A stretch of 64,000 bases of DNA from Indioceanicola profundi. Lineage in GTDB: Bacteria > Pseudomonadota > Alphaproteobacteria > Azospirillales > Azospirillaceae. Shown piece by piece: positions 53,835 to 62,315 of this stretch. Every line of letters starts with the position of its first letter. Within the stretch, counting starts at the first letter, position 1. The notes beneath the pieces were generated by a model. It was given only the letters and a program-made list of their open reading frames with translations, had not been told where the DNA came from and did not search any database. The stretch is taken from positions 372,001 through 436,000 of the forward strand of contig NZ_CP030127.1 of assembly GCF_003568845.1 (NCBI RefSeq), read 5' to 3'. Position numbers and translations under genes: made by a program.

Positions 53835-54191
53835 ATGGACGCGACGATTGATCCTAAGCAGCTTGAAGTCGCTGCAGCTGAGGCGGAAACATTCCTTCGT
53901 CTGATCGCCAGTCGGCATCGGCTGATGATCCTCTGCAGCCTGATCGACGGCGAGCTTTCGGTCAGCGAGATCAATCAGAGAGTTCCGCTTAGCCAATCCA
54001 ACCTGTCCCGACATCTCGCCATGCTGAGATCGGACAATCTGGTGGCAACCCGGCGCGACGGAAACGTCATCTATTATCATATTTCGTCAGAACTCGTTCC
54101 ACCCATCCTAGGCGAGTTATACAAGCTGTTCTGCGCACCGGCAGGCTTACAGGTTGCGGAACCGTCCAAGTCAGGCGCCGAAGCAGACTAA
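53835..54191 (+). CDS. BigR/SqrR-like ArsR-family repressor (copy 2)
   Basis: This is a 118-residue winged-helix repressor closely similar to the copy at 49429-49764. The recognition helix is PLSQSNLSRHLAMLRSDN. It too has exactly two Cys, Cys34 (LMILCSL) and Cys100 (KLFCAP), with the same 66-residue spacing as the sulfide-sensing pair. It lies 558 bp upstream of the soxXA start on the same strand and probably controls sox and/or itself, in the way SoxR or SqrR do. There is no strong ribosome-binding site right before the ATG. Confidence 0.88.
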   Translation: MDATIDPKQLEVAAAEAETFLRLIASRHRLMILCSLIDGELSVSEINQRVPLSQSNLSRHLAMLRSDNLVATRRDGNVIYYHISSELVPPILGELYKLFCAPAGLQVAEPSKSGAEAD

Positions 54192-54749
54192 CATTACTCC
54201 CAGCACTGAGCGGTTCCACCGTTCTCAAATCGGAAATGGATTCCGAATGCCTTAGATCCTGATGGATAATCAGGCGGTGACCCTCTCGGGGACTGCTTTT
54301 ATATTTATTTCACACAAAGCGCAGTGGCAAAAAAGACTTCAAGCATTCTCTTTCTACGCACGGCCCGGATTGAGAAGAAGTGGATCTATATGTCCTTGTC
54401 CGAAACAGCATGCAAAGAACAAATACTGCAATATTATCGGAATAATAGCCAAAGAAAGTCCGGCATTTTGGCGGAATTAAATGGCCGGTGCTGCTGTGTT
54501 AACCAGACTCGCCGAGTCGTTGGCATTTTTTATTATGTATTTCGTTTGCATTACTTCAGTATCTGATAACCATGTATTGGATATGGGGTGCAGCGCAACA
54601 TAAGACCGCCAACTAAATTCCATTGCTAAAATATTCCACTGCCGTAATGTTGATGGGCTGTCGTTAACCGCATGGGAACAGATGCGGGACGAGAGCAAAG
54701 GCAATGAAGCTCAGCAGCAATGCTGCACCAGGGCTCGGGGGAGGTGCCT
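54192..54749. other. Long AT-rich leader of the sox operon
   Basis: This 558-bp gap is clearly richer in A and T than its surroundings. It holds TATTAT-CGGA-ATAATA, a perfect 6-bp inverted repeat at 54432-54447, and other AT tracts such as TTTTTATTATGTATTTCG near 54528. Short frames (for example 54262-54480) have no convincing ribosome-binding site. The region is a likely site for the sox promoter and repressor binding. Confidence 0.5.
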
Positions 54750-56030
54750 ATGCACGTGATCCAATGTTCCGCCGCCATAGTCCGAAGCGGCCTGACAGCA
54801 TCAGCTATCGCTCTTTTTGCCCTGAGCCCAACTGAAGTCGCCATGGCCAAGGACCTCGGCGAGGTTCCCATGGTGACGGAGGGCTCGGCCGCGCCGGAGC
54901 CGTGGACGCGCTACAAGGGTTGGAATAAGGCTACTTGGGATGAATACAACAATCTAGCTGACACCAGCCGGACTCCGGCCCCGCCCGCCGGACCGGTGAA
55001 GAAGGTCGATGCTCCCCTGAACGGCGATGCCGCCAATGGCAAGAAGCTGGCCTTCGACCGCTCCCGCGGCGGCGGCTGCCTTGCCTGCCATGTGATGGGG
55101 CCGGAGACTGCGGAACTGCCGGGCAATGTCGGCGTGGACCTGTCCCAGATCGGGGCCACCAACCCGGATGAGGAGTATCTGTTCAACTATATCTGGGACC
55201 CGCGCGCCTACAACCCCGAATCCGTGATGCCGCCCTGGGGTGCGCACGGCTTCTATTCGGAGCAGGAGGTCGCCGACATGGTGGCCTTCCTGAAGACGCT
55301 GAAGACACCGGCCACCTTCAAGAATGAGTTGGACGACCCGTCCAAGCGCCCCCTGCCGGTCGAGGACCGCGACTGGGCTGACCCGTTCGTGAACCCGGCG
55401 GCGGAGGCGTTCGATACGGGGCCCGAATTGTTCGCAATGGATGGGCCGAACGGCAAGTCGTGCGCAAGCTGCCACAGCGATCCCGACGCCCTGAAGGGCT
55501 GGGCCGTGACCATGCCCAAGTACCACAAGGGCATGGACAAGATGATCGGGGTGGAGGAATTCGTGGCCCGGCATGCCAAGGCCACGACCGGCGCGGACTG
55601 GATCATGCAGACCAATGAGAATCTGCATATGTCGATCTATCTGCGGTCGCTGTCCAACGGCATGCCGATCAAGGTCGACGTGTCGAGCCCGGGCCCGAAG
55701 GCGGCCATGGAGCGCGCGACGAAGATGATGAACACCAAGGTCGGCCAGTTGAATTTCGCCTGCGTGGACTGCCACAGCCCGGACAAGGGCGCCAACAAGT
55801 GGATCCGCGGCCAGTATCTGGGTGAGACCGCCGGGCAGATCCCGCACTTCCCTGTCTGGCGCACCAGCCGGAACGAGATCTGGGACATTCGCAAGCGCCT
55901 GCAATGGTGCAACATCCAGGTCCGCGCCGATGAGCTACCGCCCGACGCCAAGGAATATGCGGACCTAGAACTCTACGTCACGGCAGCCAGCAACGGGCTG
56001 CCCATGGAATCGCCGGGCATCCGGCACTGA
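54750..56030 (+). CDS. soxXA: SoxX-SoxA fusion, sulfur-oxidation c-type cytochrome
   Basis: This is a 426-residue tri-heme protein joining both halves of the SoxXA cytochrome, which attaches thiosulfate to SoxY. After a signal peptide (SALTASAIALFALS-like hydrophobic core) comes a SoxX domain with heme site CLACH at 110-114 and the Met ligand in MPPWG at 160-164. The SoxA domain follows with hemes CASCH at 238-242 and CVDCH at 338-342. RLQWCNIQVRADELPP holds Cys387, the persulfide-forming heme ligand. The start at 54750 has GGGAGG six bases upstream. Usually soxX and soxA are separate genes; fused forms are known only in some groups. Confidence 0.9.
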   Translation: MHVIQCSAAIVRSGLTASAIALFALSPTEVAMAKDLGEVPMVTEGSAAPEPWTRYKGWNKATWDEYNNLADTSRTPAPPAGPVKKVDAPLNGDAANGKKLAFDRSRGGGCLACHVMGPETAELPGNVGVDLSQIGATNPDEEYLFNYIWDPRAYNPESVMPPWGAHGFYSEQEVADMVAFLKTLKTPATFKNELDDPSKRPLPVEDRDWADPFVNPAAEAFDTGPELFAMDGPNGKSCASCHSDPDALKGWAVTMPKYHKGMDKMIGVEEFVARHAKATTGADWIMQTNENLHMSIYLRSLSNGMPIKVDVSSPGPKAAMERATKMMNTKVGQLNFACVDCHSPDKGANKWIRGQYLGETAGQIPHFPVWRTSRNEIWDIRKRLQWCNIQVRADELPPDAKEYADLELYVTAASNGLPMESPGIRH

Positions 56031-56092
56031 ACTTCCAATAAGCCGTCCTGCGGCGGGCCATTCCTGCCGCCCGACAGGAGGAAAGGAGTAAG

Positions 56093-56569
56093 ATGAGCCA
56101 GTCAAGCACCATGCGTGCGGTCAAGCGCCGCGATGTGTTACGGGGAGCCGCAGCGCTGGCCGCAGCGGGCACCGTCGTCCTAACGCTGCGCCCGGCCCGT
56201 GCCACGCCGGAGAAGACGGCGGAGGTGATGGGCAAGTTGATCGGCGGCAAGACGGCCAAGGAAGGCCGGGTCACCCTGACCATGCCGCAGATCGCGGAGA
56301 ACGGGAACACCGTGCCACTGACCGTGTCGGTCGAAAGCCCGATGACGGAAAAGGACTATGTGAAGGCCGTGCACATCCTGGCCGACGGCAATCCGGAACC
56401 GGCGGTCGCCACCTTCGGCTTCACGCCCCAGATCGGCAAGGCCGAAATTTCCACCCGCATGCGCATGGCCAAGACCCAGAACATCTGGGCCGTGGCAGAG
56501 ATGAGCGACGGGTCCGCCTGGATGACCAAGACCGAGGTCAAGGTCACCATCGGCGGCTGCGGCGGCTGA
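56093..56569 (+). CDS. soxY: SoxY, thiosulfate-carrying protein
   Basis: This is a 158-residue exported subunit that carries the sulfur substrate on a C-terminal Cys. The Tat-type signal contains KRRDVLRGAAALAAAG. The end of the protein is GGCGG, with the carrier Cys156. This swinging-arm motif defines SoxY. The ribosome-binding site is AGGAGGAAAGGAG. soxZ follows 18 bp later and its protein forms the SoxYZ complex. Confidence 0.95.
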   Translation: MSQSSTMRAVKRRDVLRGAAALAAAGTVVLTLRPARATPEKTAEVMGKLIGGKTAKEGRVTLTMPQIAENGNTVPLTVSVESPMTEKDYVKAVHILADGNPEPAVATFGFTPQIGKAEISTRMRMAKTQNIWAVAEMSDGSAWMTKTEVKVTIGGCGG

Positions 56570-56587
56570 GCAGTGTTGGAGGAATTG

Positions 56588-56908
56588 ATGTCTAAAGCAC
56601 GTGTTCGCCTGCCCTCGAAGGCCAAGAAGGGCGAGGTCATCGAGATCAAGACGCTGATCAATCATACGATGGAGAGCGGCCAGCGCAAGGACAGCGCCGG
56701 GAATCCCATTCCGCGGCAGATCATCAACAAGATGACGGCCACCTTCAACGGAAAGGAAATCCTGAACGCAACTCTCCATCCTGGAGTTTCGGCAAACCCC
56801 TATATCTCCTTCTTCACCAAGGTGGAGGAGAGTGGGACGTTCGAGTTCGTGTGGCACGACGACGACGGCAGCACCGTCAAGGAAACGGCCAAGATCACCG
56901 TCGGGTGA
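56588..56908 (+). CDS. soxZ: SoxZ, partner of SoxY
   Basis: This is a 106-residue protein without signal peptide, carried to the periplasm with SoxY by the Tat system. Typical SoxZ features are GEVIEIKTLINHTMESGQRK, IPRQIINKMTATFNGKEIL and the end FEFVWHDDDGSTVKETAKI. The ATG at 56588 follows TGGAGGAATTG; an in-frame codon at 56573 is less likely. It is tightly spaced after soxY. Confidence 0.95.
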   Translation: MSKARVRLPSKAKKGEVIEIKTLINHTMESGQRKDSAGNPIPRQIINKMTATFNGKEILNATLHPGVSANPYISFFTKVEESGTFEFVWHDDDGSTVKETAKITVG

Positions 56909-57023
56909 GCCGCCAGGCGGCTTAAGCGCGTGTTCCCGTCCTTGCCCTCTACTCCCTGGCCGAGCCCCGCGAGCAGGACGGAAACAGGCGGCGGGCATAA
57001 TTGACTGACTGAAATGCGGTTCT

Positions 57024-57070
57024 GCCCCGGGATTAGGTCCGGGGCGGTAACCGGGGCGGTTTCGCCCCGG
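57024..57070 (+). promoter_or_regulatory. Tandem GC-rich hairpins between soxZ and soxB
   Basis: GCCCCGG (57024-57030) pairs with CCGGGGC (57039-57045), and CCGGGGCG (57051-57058) pairs with CGCCCCGG (57063-57070) across GTTT. No U-run follows, so this is probably an mRNA-stabilising or processing element, or an attenuator, rather than a full terminator. Confidence 0.4.
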
Positions 57071-57125
57071 AACGCCTGAACTTTGCCTGACGCATGCCAG
57101 AGGGTCCGGAAAAAGGGGACAAAGA

Positions 57126-58817
57126 ATGCTGAACCGACGAGATTTTCTGCAGGTTACCGCCGCCGCGGCGACCCTGATGGGCACCGGTGCGGGCGGTCTG
57201 GCCCGCGCCGCGGCCGCGGGCGCCATCACGCAGGACGGGCTGCTGCGGTTTCCGGCCCTGGGCAATGTCACCCTGCTGCATGTCACCGACATTCACGGCC
57301 AGTTGAACCCGCTCTATTTTCGGGAGCCAGCGGTCAATCTCGGCGTCGGCGAGGCGGCGGGCCTGCCGCCCCACCTCACCGGGCGGGATTTCCTGGAGAA
57401 GTTCGAGATCAAGGCTGGCAGCCCGGAAGCCTATGCTCTGACCTCCGAGGATTACGTCCAGCTTGCCCGCCAATATGGGAAGGTCGGCGGGCTGGACCGG
57501 CTGGCCACGCTGGTGAAGGCGATCCAGGCGGAGCGTGGGGACAAGGTGCTGCTGCTGGATGGCGGCGACAGCCTCCAAGGCTCCTGGGGTGCCCTCCAGA
57601 CCCGGGGCGGCGACATGGCCCGGGCGCTGAAGGCGCTGGGCGTGGAGGCCAGCACAGGCCATTGGGAATTCACCTATGGCGCCGACCGCGTGCCGGAACT
57701 GGCTGGAGAACTGGGCTGCCCCTTCCTGTGCGGTAACGTCCGCGATACGGAGTGGGAGGAGGATGTCTTCGAGGGCACGGCGAGTTTCGAGCGCGGCGGC
57801 GTGAAGATCGCCGTGATCGGCCAGGCCTTCCCCTATACCCCCGTCGCCAACCCGCGCTGGATGGTGCCCGAATGGTCCTTCGGCATCCGGGAGGAACTCG
57901 TCCGCGAGCGGGTGGAGAAGGCCCGTGCCGCCGGGGCGGAGCTTGTGGTGCTGCTGTCCCACAACGGCTTCGACGTGGACCGCAAGCTGGCGAGCCGGGT
58001 GGAAGGCATCGACGTCATCCTGACCGCCCATACCCATGACGCCCTGCCCGTCGCGGTGCGGGAGGGGAAGACGCTGCTGATCGCGTCGGGCAGCCATGGC
58101 AAGTACCTGTCCCGCCTGGACCTGGATGTCCGGGGCGGCGAGGTGAAAGGGTTCGAGTACCGTCTGATTCCGGTCTTCGCGGATGCCATCGCGCCGGACC
58201 CGGAGATGGCCTCCCTGGTCCGAGAACTGCGCCAGCCCTTCGAGGAACAGTATGCCAGGGTGCTGGGCACCGCCGACGGACTGCTGTACCGCCGCGGCAA
58301 CTTCAACGGCACCTGGGACGATCTGATCTGCGACGCCCTGTTGGCGGAGCGGGATGCGGAGATTGCATTGTCGCCCGGCTTCCGCTGGGGCAGCAGCCTT
58401 CTGCCGGACAGCCCCATCACCATGGAGGATGTCTGGAACCAGACCGCCATCACCTATCCCGCCGCCTACCGGAATGAGATGAGCGGCGAGCAGCTAAAGG
58501 CGATTCTCGAGGACGTGGCCGACAACCTGTTCAATCCCGACCCCTATTACCAGCAGGGCGGCGACATGGTCCGTGTCGGCGGGATGGGCTACAGCATCGA
58601 TATCTCCAAGCCGATGGGCAGCCGCATCAGCGGCATGACCATGCTGAAATCCGGCCAGCCGGTGGACCCGTCCCGCAACTACGTCGTGGCCGGTTGGGCC
58701 AGCGTGAACGAGGGCACGGAAGGCCCCGCGATCTGGGATCTGGTCGCCGGGCATATCCAAAAGCAAAAGACCATCCAGGTCCGCGAAAACCAGTCCGTCC
58801 GCACCCAGGGCGCGTGA
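57126..58817 (+). CDS. soxB: SoxB, thiosulfohydrolase
   Basis: This is a 563-residue periplasmic di-manganese hydrolase that releases sulfate from SoxY-bound thiosulfonate. The Tat signal MLNRRDFLQVTAAAATLMG is present. Metal-site motifs are HVTDIHGQLN (Asp56, His58), DGGDSLQGSWGA, GHWEFTYG (where 5'-nucleotidases have GNHEF; the change is characteristic of SoxB), LLSHNGFDVD and LTAHTHDALP. Length is typical. Ribosome-binding site AAAAGGGGAC lies 6 bases before the ATG, 217 bp after soxZ. Confidence 0.95.
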   Translation: MLNRRDFLQVTAAAATLMGTGAGGLARAAAAGAITQDGLLRFPALGNVTLLHVTDIHGQLNPLYFREPAVNLGVGEAAGLPPHLTGRDFLEKFEIKAGSPEAYALTSEDYVQLARQYGKVGGLDRLATLVKAIQAERGDKVLLLDGGDSLQGSWGALQTRGGDMARALKALGVEASTGHWEFTYGADRVPELAGELGCPFLCGNVRDTEWEEDVFEGTASFERGGVKIAVIGQAFPYTPVANPRWMVPEWSFGIREELVRERVEKARAAGAELVVLLSHNGFDVDRKLASRVEGIDVILTAHTHDALPVAVREGKTLLIASGSHGKYLSRLDLDVRGGEVKGFEYRLIPVFADAIAPDPEMASLVRELRQPFEEQYARVLGTADGLLYRRGNFNGTWDDLICDALLAERDAEIALSPGFRWGSSLLPDSPITMEDVWNQTAITYPAAYRNEMSGEQLKAILEDVADNLFNPDPYYQQGGDMVRVGGMGYSIDISKPMGSRISGMTMLKSGQPVDPSRNYVVAGWASVNEGTEGPAIWDLVAGHIQKQKTIQVRENQSVRTQGA

Positions 58818-58847
58818 CGGGCCAGTCGATTGAGGGGATCTCGTACG

Positions 58848-60140
58848 ATGACCCAGAAAACTATCCAACCACACACCTCTCTTGACCGCCGACGTTTCCT
58901 GTCCGGCGGCGCCAAGATGGCGGCAGTCGGTGCGGTCAGCGGCGGATTGACCGCCGTCGGCTTCCGCCCGGCGGGTGCGGCGGGCATTCCCGAGGAATTG
59001 CCAGACCATAGCCGCTATCTGGGACCGGGAGTCACGGACCAACCCTACGGCACCCCATCACAGTATGAAGCCCATGTCATCCGCCGGAACGTGGAGTGGT
59101 TGACCGGCTCCACGGAAAGCTCGATCAATTTCACACCGCTCCAGGATCTGCACGGCATCATCACGCCGAACGGTGTTTTCTTCGAGCGTCACCATAGCGG
59201 CCGCGCGGACATTGACCCCGCTCAACACCAACTGATGATCCATGGATTGGTCGAGCGGCCCATCAGCTTATCCGTCCCCGATCTGCTGCGCTTCCGTCCG
59301 GTGGACAGAATCTTCTTCACCGAGTGCGCAGCCAATGGCGGCATGGAGTGGCGTGGCGCCCAGTTGAATGGCGTGCAGTTCACGCGCGGCATGCTGGGAT
59401 GCGCCCAGTGGACCGGTATTCCGCTACGGACGCTGTTCGATTATGTCGGCCTGAAACCGAAAGCCAAATGGGTGCTGGCGGAAGGCGCCGACGCCGCCGC
59501 CCTGACCCGCTCCATCCCAATGGACAAGGCTTTGGACGACTGCATGGTCGCTTTCGGCCAAAACGGAGAGATGCTTCGTCCTGGACAGGGCTATCCCATG
59601 CGCCTGGTGGTCCCCGGCTGGGAAGGCAACATGTGGGTGAAATGGCTGCGCCGTCTCGAGGTCGGCGACGAGCCCTGGTACACCCGTTGGGAGACGTCGA
59701 AGTACACGGACCTGCTGCCCAACGGCAAAGCCTACAAATTCACCTGGGTTCAGGAGGCCAACTCCGTCATTACCTCTCCGTCTCCCGAGAAGCCGATGAA
59801 CGGCGCCGGTCCTCACGTGATCCGGGGCTTGGCTTGGTCGGGGAACGGCCGCATCAAGCGGGTCGATGTCTCCATGGACGGCGGCAAGAACTGGATCACG
59901 GCCCCGCTGGAGGAGCCGATCCTGCCTAAGGCGTTGACCCGCTTCTACCTGCCGTTCCGCTGGGACGGGAAGTCCTCGCTGATGCTGCAGAGCCGGGCAA
60001 TGGACGAAACGGGATACGTCCAGCCGACCATTGTCGACCTTCGCAACGCGCGGGGCACGAACTCGATCTACCATAACAACTCGATCATGACGTGGCTCGT
60101 GAACCCGACCGGCGAGGTGGAAAATGTCCAAGTCGCTTAA
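58848..60140 (+). CDS. soxC: SoxC, molybdenum-containing sulfur dehydrogenase subunit
   Basis: This is a 430-residue sulfite oxidase-family protein that acts with SoxD as sulfane dehydrogenase. It has a Tat signal (SLDRRRFLSGGAKMAAVGAV), the molybdopterin-binding region around FFTECAANGGMEW with Cys160 as the molybdenum ligand, and a dimerisation domain. The start at 58848 follows GAGGGGATC; 58830 is an alternative. It overlaps the soxD start by 17 bases, so the pair is translationally coupled. Confidence 0.93.
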   Translation: MTQKTIQPHTSLDRRRFLSGGAKMAAVGAVSGGLTAVGFRPAGAAGIPEELPDHSRYLGPGVTDQPYGTPSQYEAHVIRRNVEWLTGSTESSINFTPLQDLHGIITPNGVFFERHHSGRADIDPAQHQLMIHGLVERPISLSVPDLLRFRPVDRIFFTECAANGGMEWRGAQLNGVQFTRGMLGCAQWTGIPLRTLFDYVGLKPKAKWVLAEGADAAALTRSIPMDKALDDCMVAFGQNGEMLRPGQGYPMRLVVPGWEGNMWVKWLRRLEVGDEPWYTRWETSKYTDLLPNGKAYKFTWVQEANSVITSPSPEKPMNGAGPHVIRGLAWSGNGRIKRVDVSMDGGKNWITAPLEEPILPKALTRFYLPFRWDGKSSLMLQSRAMDETGYVQPTIVDLRNARGTNSIYHNNSIMTWLVNPTGEVENVQVA

Positions 60141-60777
60141 AATCCTCACACTCGGATTGCTGGCCACCGGTGGGGCGGCGTTTGCTGCCGATCCCAATCT
60201 TCCCAAACCGGGGGAGATCGGCAGTGCCGTGACGCCGCAGGAGATCGCACGCTGGGACATCGACGTGCGTCCCGACGGTTTGGGGCTGCCTCCCGGCCAA
60301 GGCACGGCGGAGGAAGGAGAGCAGGTTTGGATGGACAATTGCGCGGCTTGCCATGGCGAGTTCGGTGAAGGGGTCGATCGCTGGCCCGTGCTGATGGGTG
60401 GGGTTGACAGCCTGAGCAGTGACAGTCCGGTCAAGACTCCCGGAAGCTACTGGCCGTACGCCACGACCATCTACGACTACGTCTACCGCGCCATGCCATT
60501 CGGAAACGCGCAGTCCCTGACCCCCGATGAGGTTTACGCGCTGACTGCCTACATCCTGAACATGGACGAGGTGGTTCCGTCGGATTTCGTGGTGAACGCC
60601 GAGACGCTGCCGAAGGTAGAGATGCCGAACCGCGATGGCTTCATCGATGACCCGCGACCGGACGTTAAGGTCGCATCGCAGGAGCCGTGCATGAAGGATT
60701 GCGTCAAGGAGGTGAAGATCACGGGGCACGCGCGCAAGATCGACGTGACTCCGGAAGAAGGTGGGGGAGTGGAATAG
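60124..60777 (+). CDS. soxD: SoxD-like mono-heme cytochrome c (short form)
   Basis: This is a 217-residue exported cytochrome with a signal peptide (LKILTLGLLATGGAAFAAD) and one heme site, CAACH at 73-77. A Met ligand is probably in RAMPFG, and LTPDEVYALTAYILNM is typical of SoxD. Many SoxD proteins are near 380 residues with two hemes; here the second heme domain is absent and the C-terminus ends in a Lys-rich KITGHARKIDV, with CMKDC as an extra Cys pair. The ATG follows GAGGTGGAAA and lies within soxC. Confidence 0.88.
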   Translation: MSKSLKILTLGLLATGGAAFAADPNLPKPGEIGSAVTPQEIARWDIDVRPDGLGLPPGQGTAEEGEQVWMDNCAACHGEFGEGVDRWPVLMGGVDSLSSDSPVKTPGSYWPYATTIYDYVYRAMPFGNAQSLTPDEVYALTAYILNMDEVVPSDFVVNAETLPKVEMPNRDGFIDDPRPDVKVASQEPCMKDCVKEVKITGHARKIDVTPEEGGGVE

Positions 60778-60904
60778 GCGGTCCTTGCTGTCTTCGCGGT
60801 GGAAACCTGGACCAGCTAGGGTCGCTGCTCCACCATCCGTCAACAGCGGATCCGGACTGTCGCCGGGATCCACAACGGCGATATGGTCGAGGGAGAACTC
60901 AAGG

Positions 60905-61453
60905 ATGCCCACGCGACGCCACGTCCTGACAGGATTGCTCACCATTCCGACTGGCTTTGCCCTGTCGGCACGTGCGGAGTTGATCACGACCGACGACGGA
61001 ATGCCGTCCCAGAGTTGGTTTCTGAACACATTCCTGCACCTGCCGGAGGATGCTGCGGAAGCCGCGGAGCAGGGGCGAATTCTGGCTGTCGTCTGGGAGC
61101 AGAAAGGCTGCCCCGGCTGCATCAAGTTGCACGAGGAGAACTTCGCACAGGCCGACATCGCCGATTACGCCCGTGCGCATTTCAACTGGGTCGGCTTGAA
61201 CATCCACGGGGACCGGGAGGTAACCGGACTGGACGGCGCGGTTGGAACGGAAAAGCAGGTGGCGCGGTCGTCCCGAACCACCTTCACCCCAACTGTCCAA
61301 TTCGTCGCCCTCGACCCGCACCCTCGGGAAGTCGCGCGAATGCCCGGCTACCTGGAACCGCCGGAGTTTGCTGCGATGCTCCGCTTCGTTGCGGAAGGAC
61401 ATTGGCGCAGCAGCGACTTTCACACCTATCTGAAGAACCGCTCGGGAGCATGA
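60905..61453 (+). CDS. Exported thioredoxin-fold protein, SoxW-like
   Basis: This is a 182-residue protein with an N-terminal signal (HVLTGLLTIPTGFALSARA) and the active-site motif CPGC in WEQKGCPGCIKLHEEN, then a central TTFTPTVQF with the cis-Pro. SoxW-type thioredoxins keep Sox proteins reduced with SoxV. The ATG at 60905 lies just after GAACTCAAGG; the longer frame to 60761 lacks a site. It is followed after 3 bp by a hydrolase gene and not far from soxV. Confidence 0.8.
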   Translation: MPTRRHVLTGLLTIPTGFALSARAELITTDDGMPSQSWFLNTFLHLPEDAAEAAEQGRILAVVWEQKGCPGCIKLHEENFAQADIADYARAHFNWVGLNIHGDREVTGLDGAVGTEKQVARSSRTTFTPTVQFVALDPHPREVARMPGYLEPPEFAAMLRFVAEGHWRSSDFHTYLKNRSGA

Positions 61454-61456
61454 GAC

Positions 61457-62299
61457 ATGCGCATTCAGACTATTGCCGCCATTCTCATCTCGGCCGCCGC
61501 GGCGCTTCCCGTGGCTGCGGAGCCTGTTTCAAGGGAGCAGGGCGGGCGCACGCTCCATGGCAGTCTCGAACTGGCGGACGGAGCATCGCTTTCTGACGGC
61601 CTCATCCTCATGCTGCACGGCACGATGGCTCACCACGGCATGGAAATCATGCAGGCCTTTCAGCAGGCGCTGAAGGAGCGCGGACACAGCAGCTTGGCGG
61701 TCACCCTGTCCCTTGGCATCGACGGACGTCAGGCCTTCTATGACTGTAAGGTTCCTAGCCGCCACCGTCAGGTGGATGCCGTGGAAGAACTTGCCGGTTG
61801 GGTCGACTGGCTGAAGGATCAGCAGGTCGGGCAAGTGTCCCTCTTGGGACATAGCCGCGGCGGAAATCAGGTGGCGCGCTATCTGGCCAGTCAGCCGGAC
61901 CCGACGGTCAAGAAGGGCATTCTGGTCGCCCCTGCCGGGGTTCCGAAGCCGGAAGAGGCCGCCTCCCTTCTGGCCCTGGCTGAAGGCAAGCCTGACGACG
62001 CGCTGGTGACGGCGCCACGCTTCCTCATGTGTGACGACACCCAGGTCAGTGCCGGTTCGATTCGTGGCTACTATCAGGATGACGGAAAGTTCGACACGCC
62101 GGATCTGTTGGCCGATATCGACGTACCGGTGTTGGTGCTGGCGGCGAGCGACGATAATGTCGTGCCCGACCTTCCGGAAAAGGTGGAAGCCTTGGAACTG
62201 GAAAATCTCCAGTTCCAGCTGATCGAGGGCGACCACTTCTTTCGTGACTTCGCGGCAGAGGATGCGGCGGACGCGATTGACGCGTTCTTGGCCCAATGA
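61457..62299 (+). CDS. Exported alpha/beta hydrolase of the sox cluster
   Basis: This is a 280-residue exported protein with a signal peptide (IAAILISAAAALPVAAE) and an alpha/beta-hydrolase fold. The nucleophile elbow is SLLGHSRGGNQVARYL, with LILMLHGTMAHHG for the oxyanion region, VLAASDDNVVP for the acid and EGDHFFRDF for the catalytic His. Similar proteins are found in sox operons but without a settled function. It follows the SoxW-like gene by 3 bp and is convergent with soxS. Confidence 0.8.
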   Translation: MRIQTIAAILISAAAALPVAAEPVSREQGGRTLHGSLELADGASLSDGLILMLHGTMAHHGMEIMQAFQQALKERGHSSLAVTLSLGIDGRQAFYDCKVPSRHRQVDAVEELAGWVDWLKDQQVGQVSLLGHSRGGNQVARYLASQPDPTVKKGILVAPAGVPKPEEAASLLALAEGKPDDALVTAPRFLMCDDTQVSAGSIRGYYQDDGKFDTPDLLADIDVPVLVLAASDDNVVPDLPEKVEALELENLQFQLIEGDHFFRDFAAEDAADAIDAFLAQ

Positions 62300-62315
62300 C
62301 GATGCCGCAGGCGCC

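Noticed and set aside
54262-54566. Small ORFs in the AT-rich sox leader
   Set aside because: No convincing ribosome-binding sites, overlapping frames and no motifs; AT-rich spacer is a simpler reading.
57004-57018. GACTGACTGAAATGC as a reverse copy of the Tn7-like end repeat
   Set aside because: A single isolated partial match in the sox operon, without partner copies or transposition genes.
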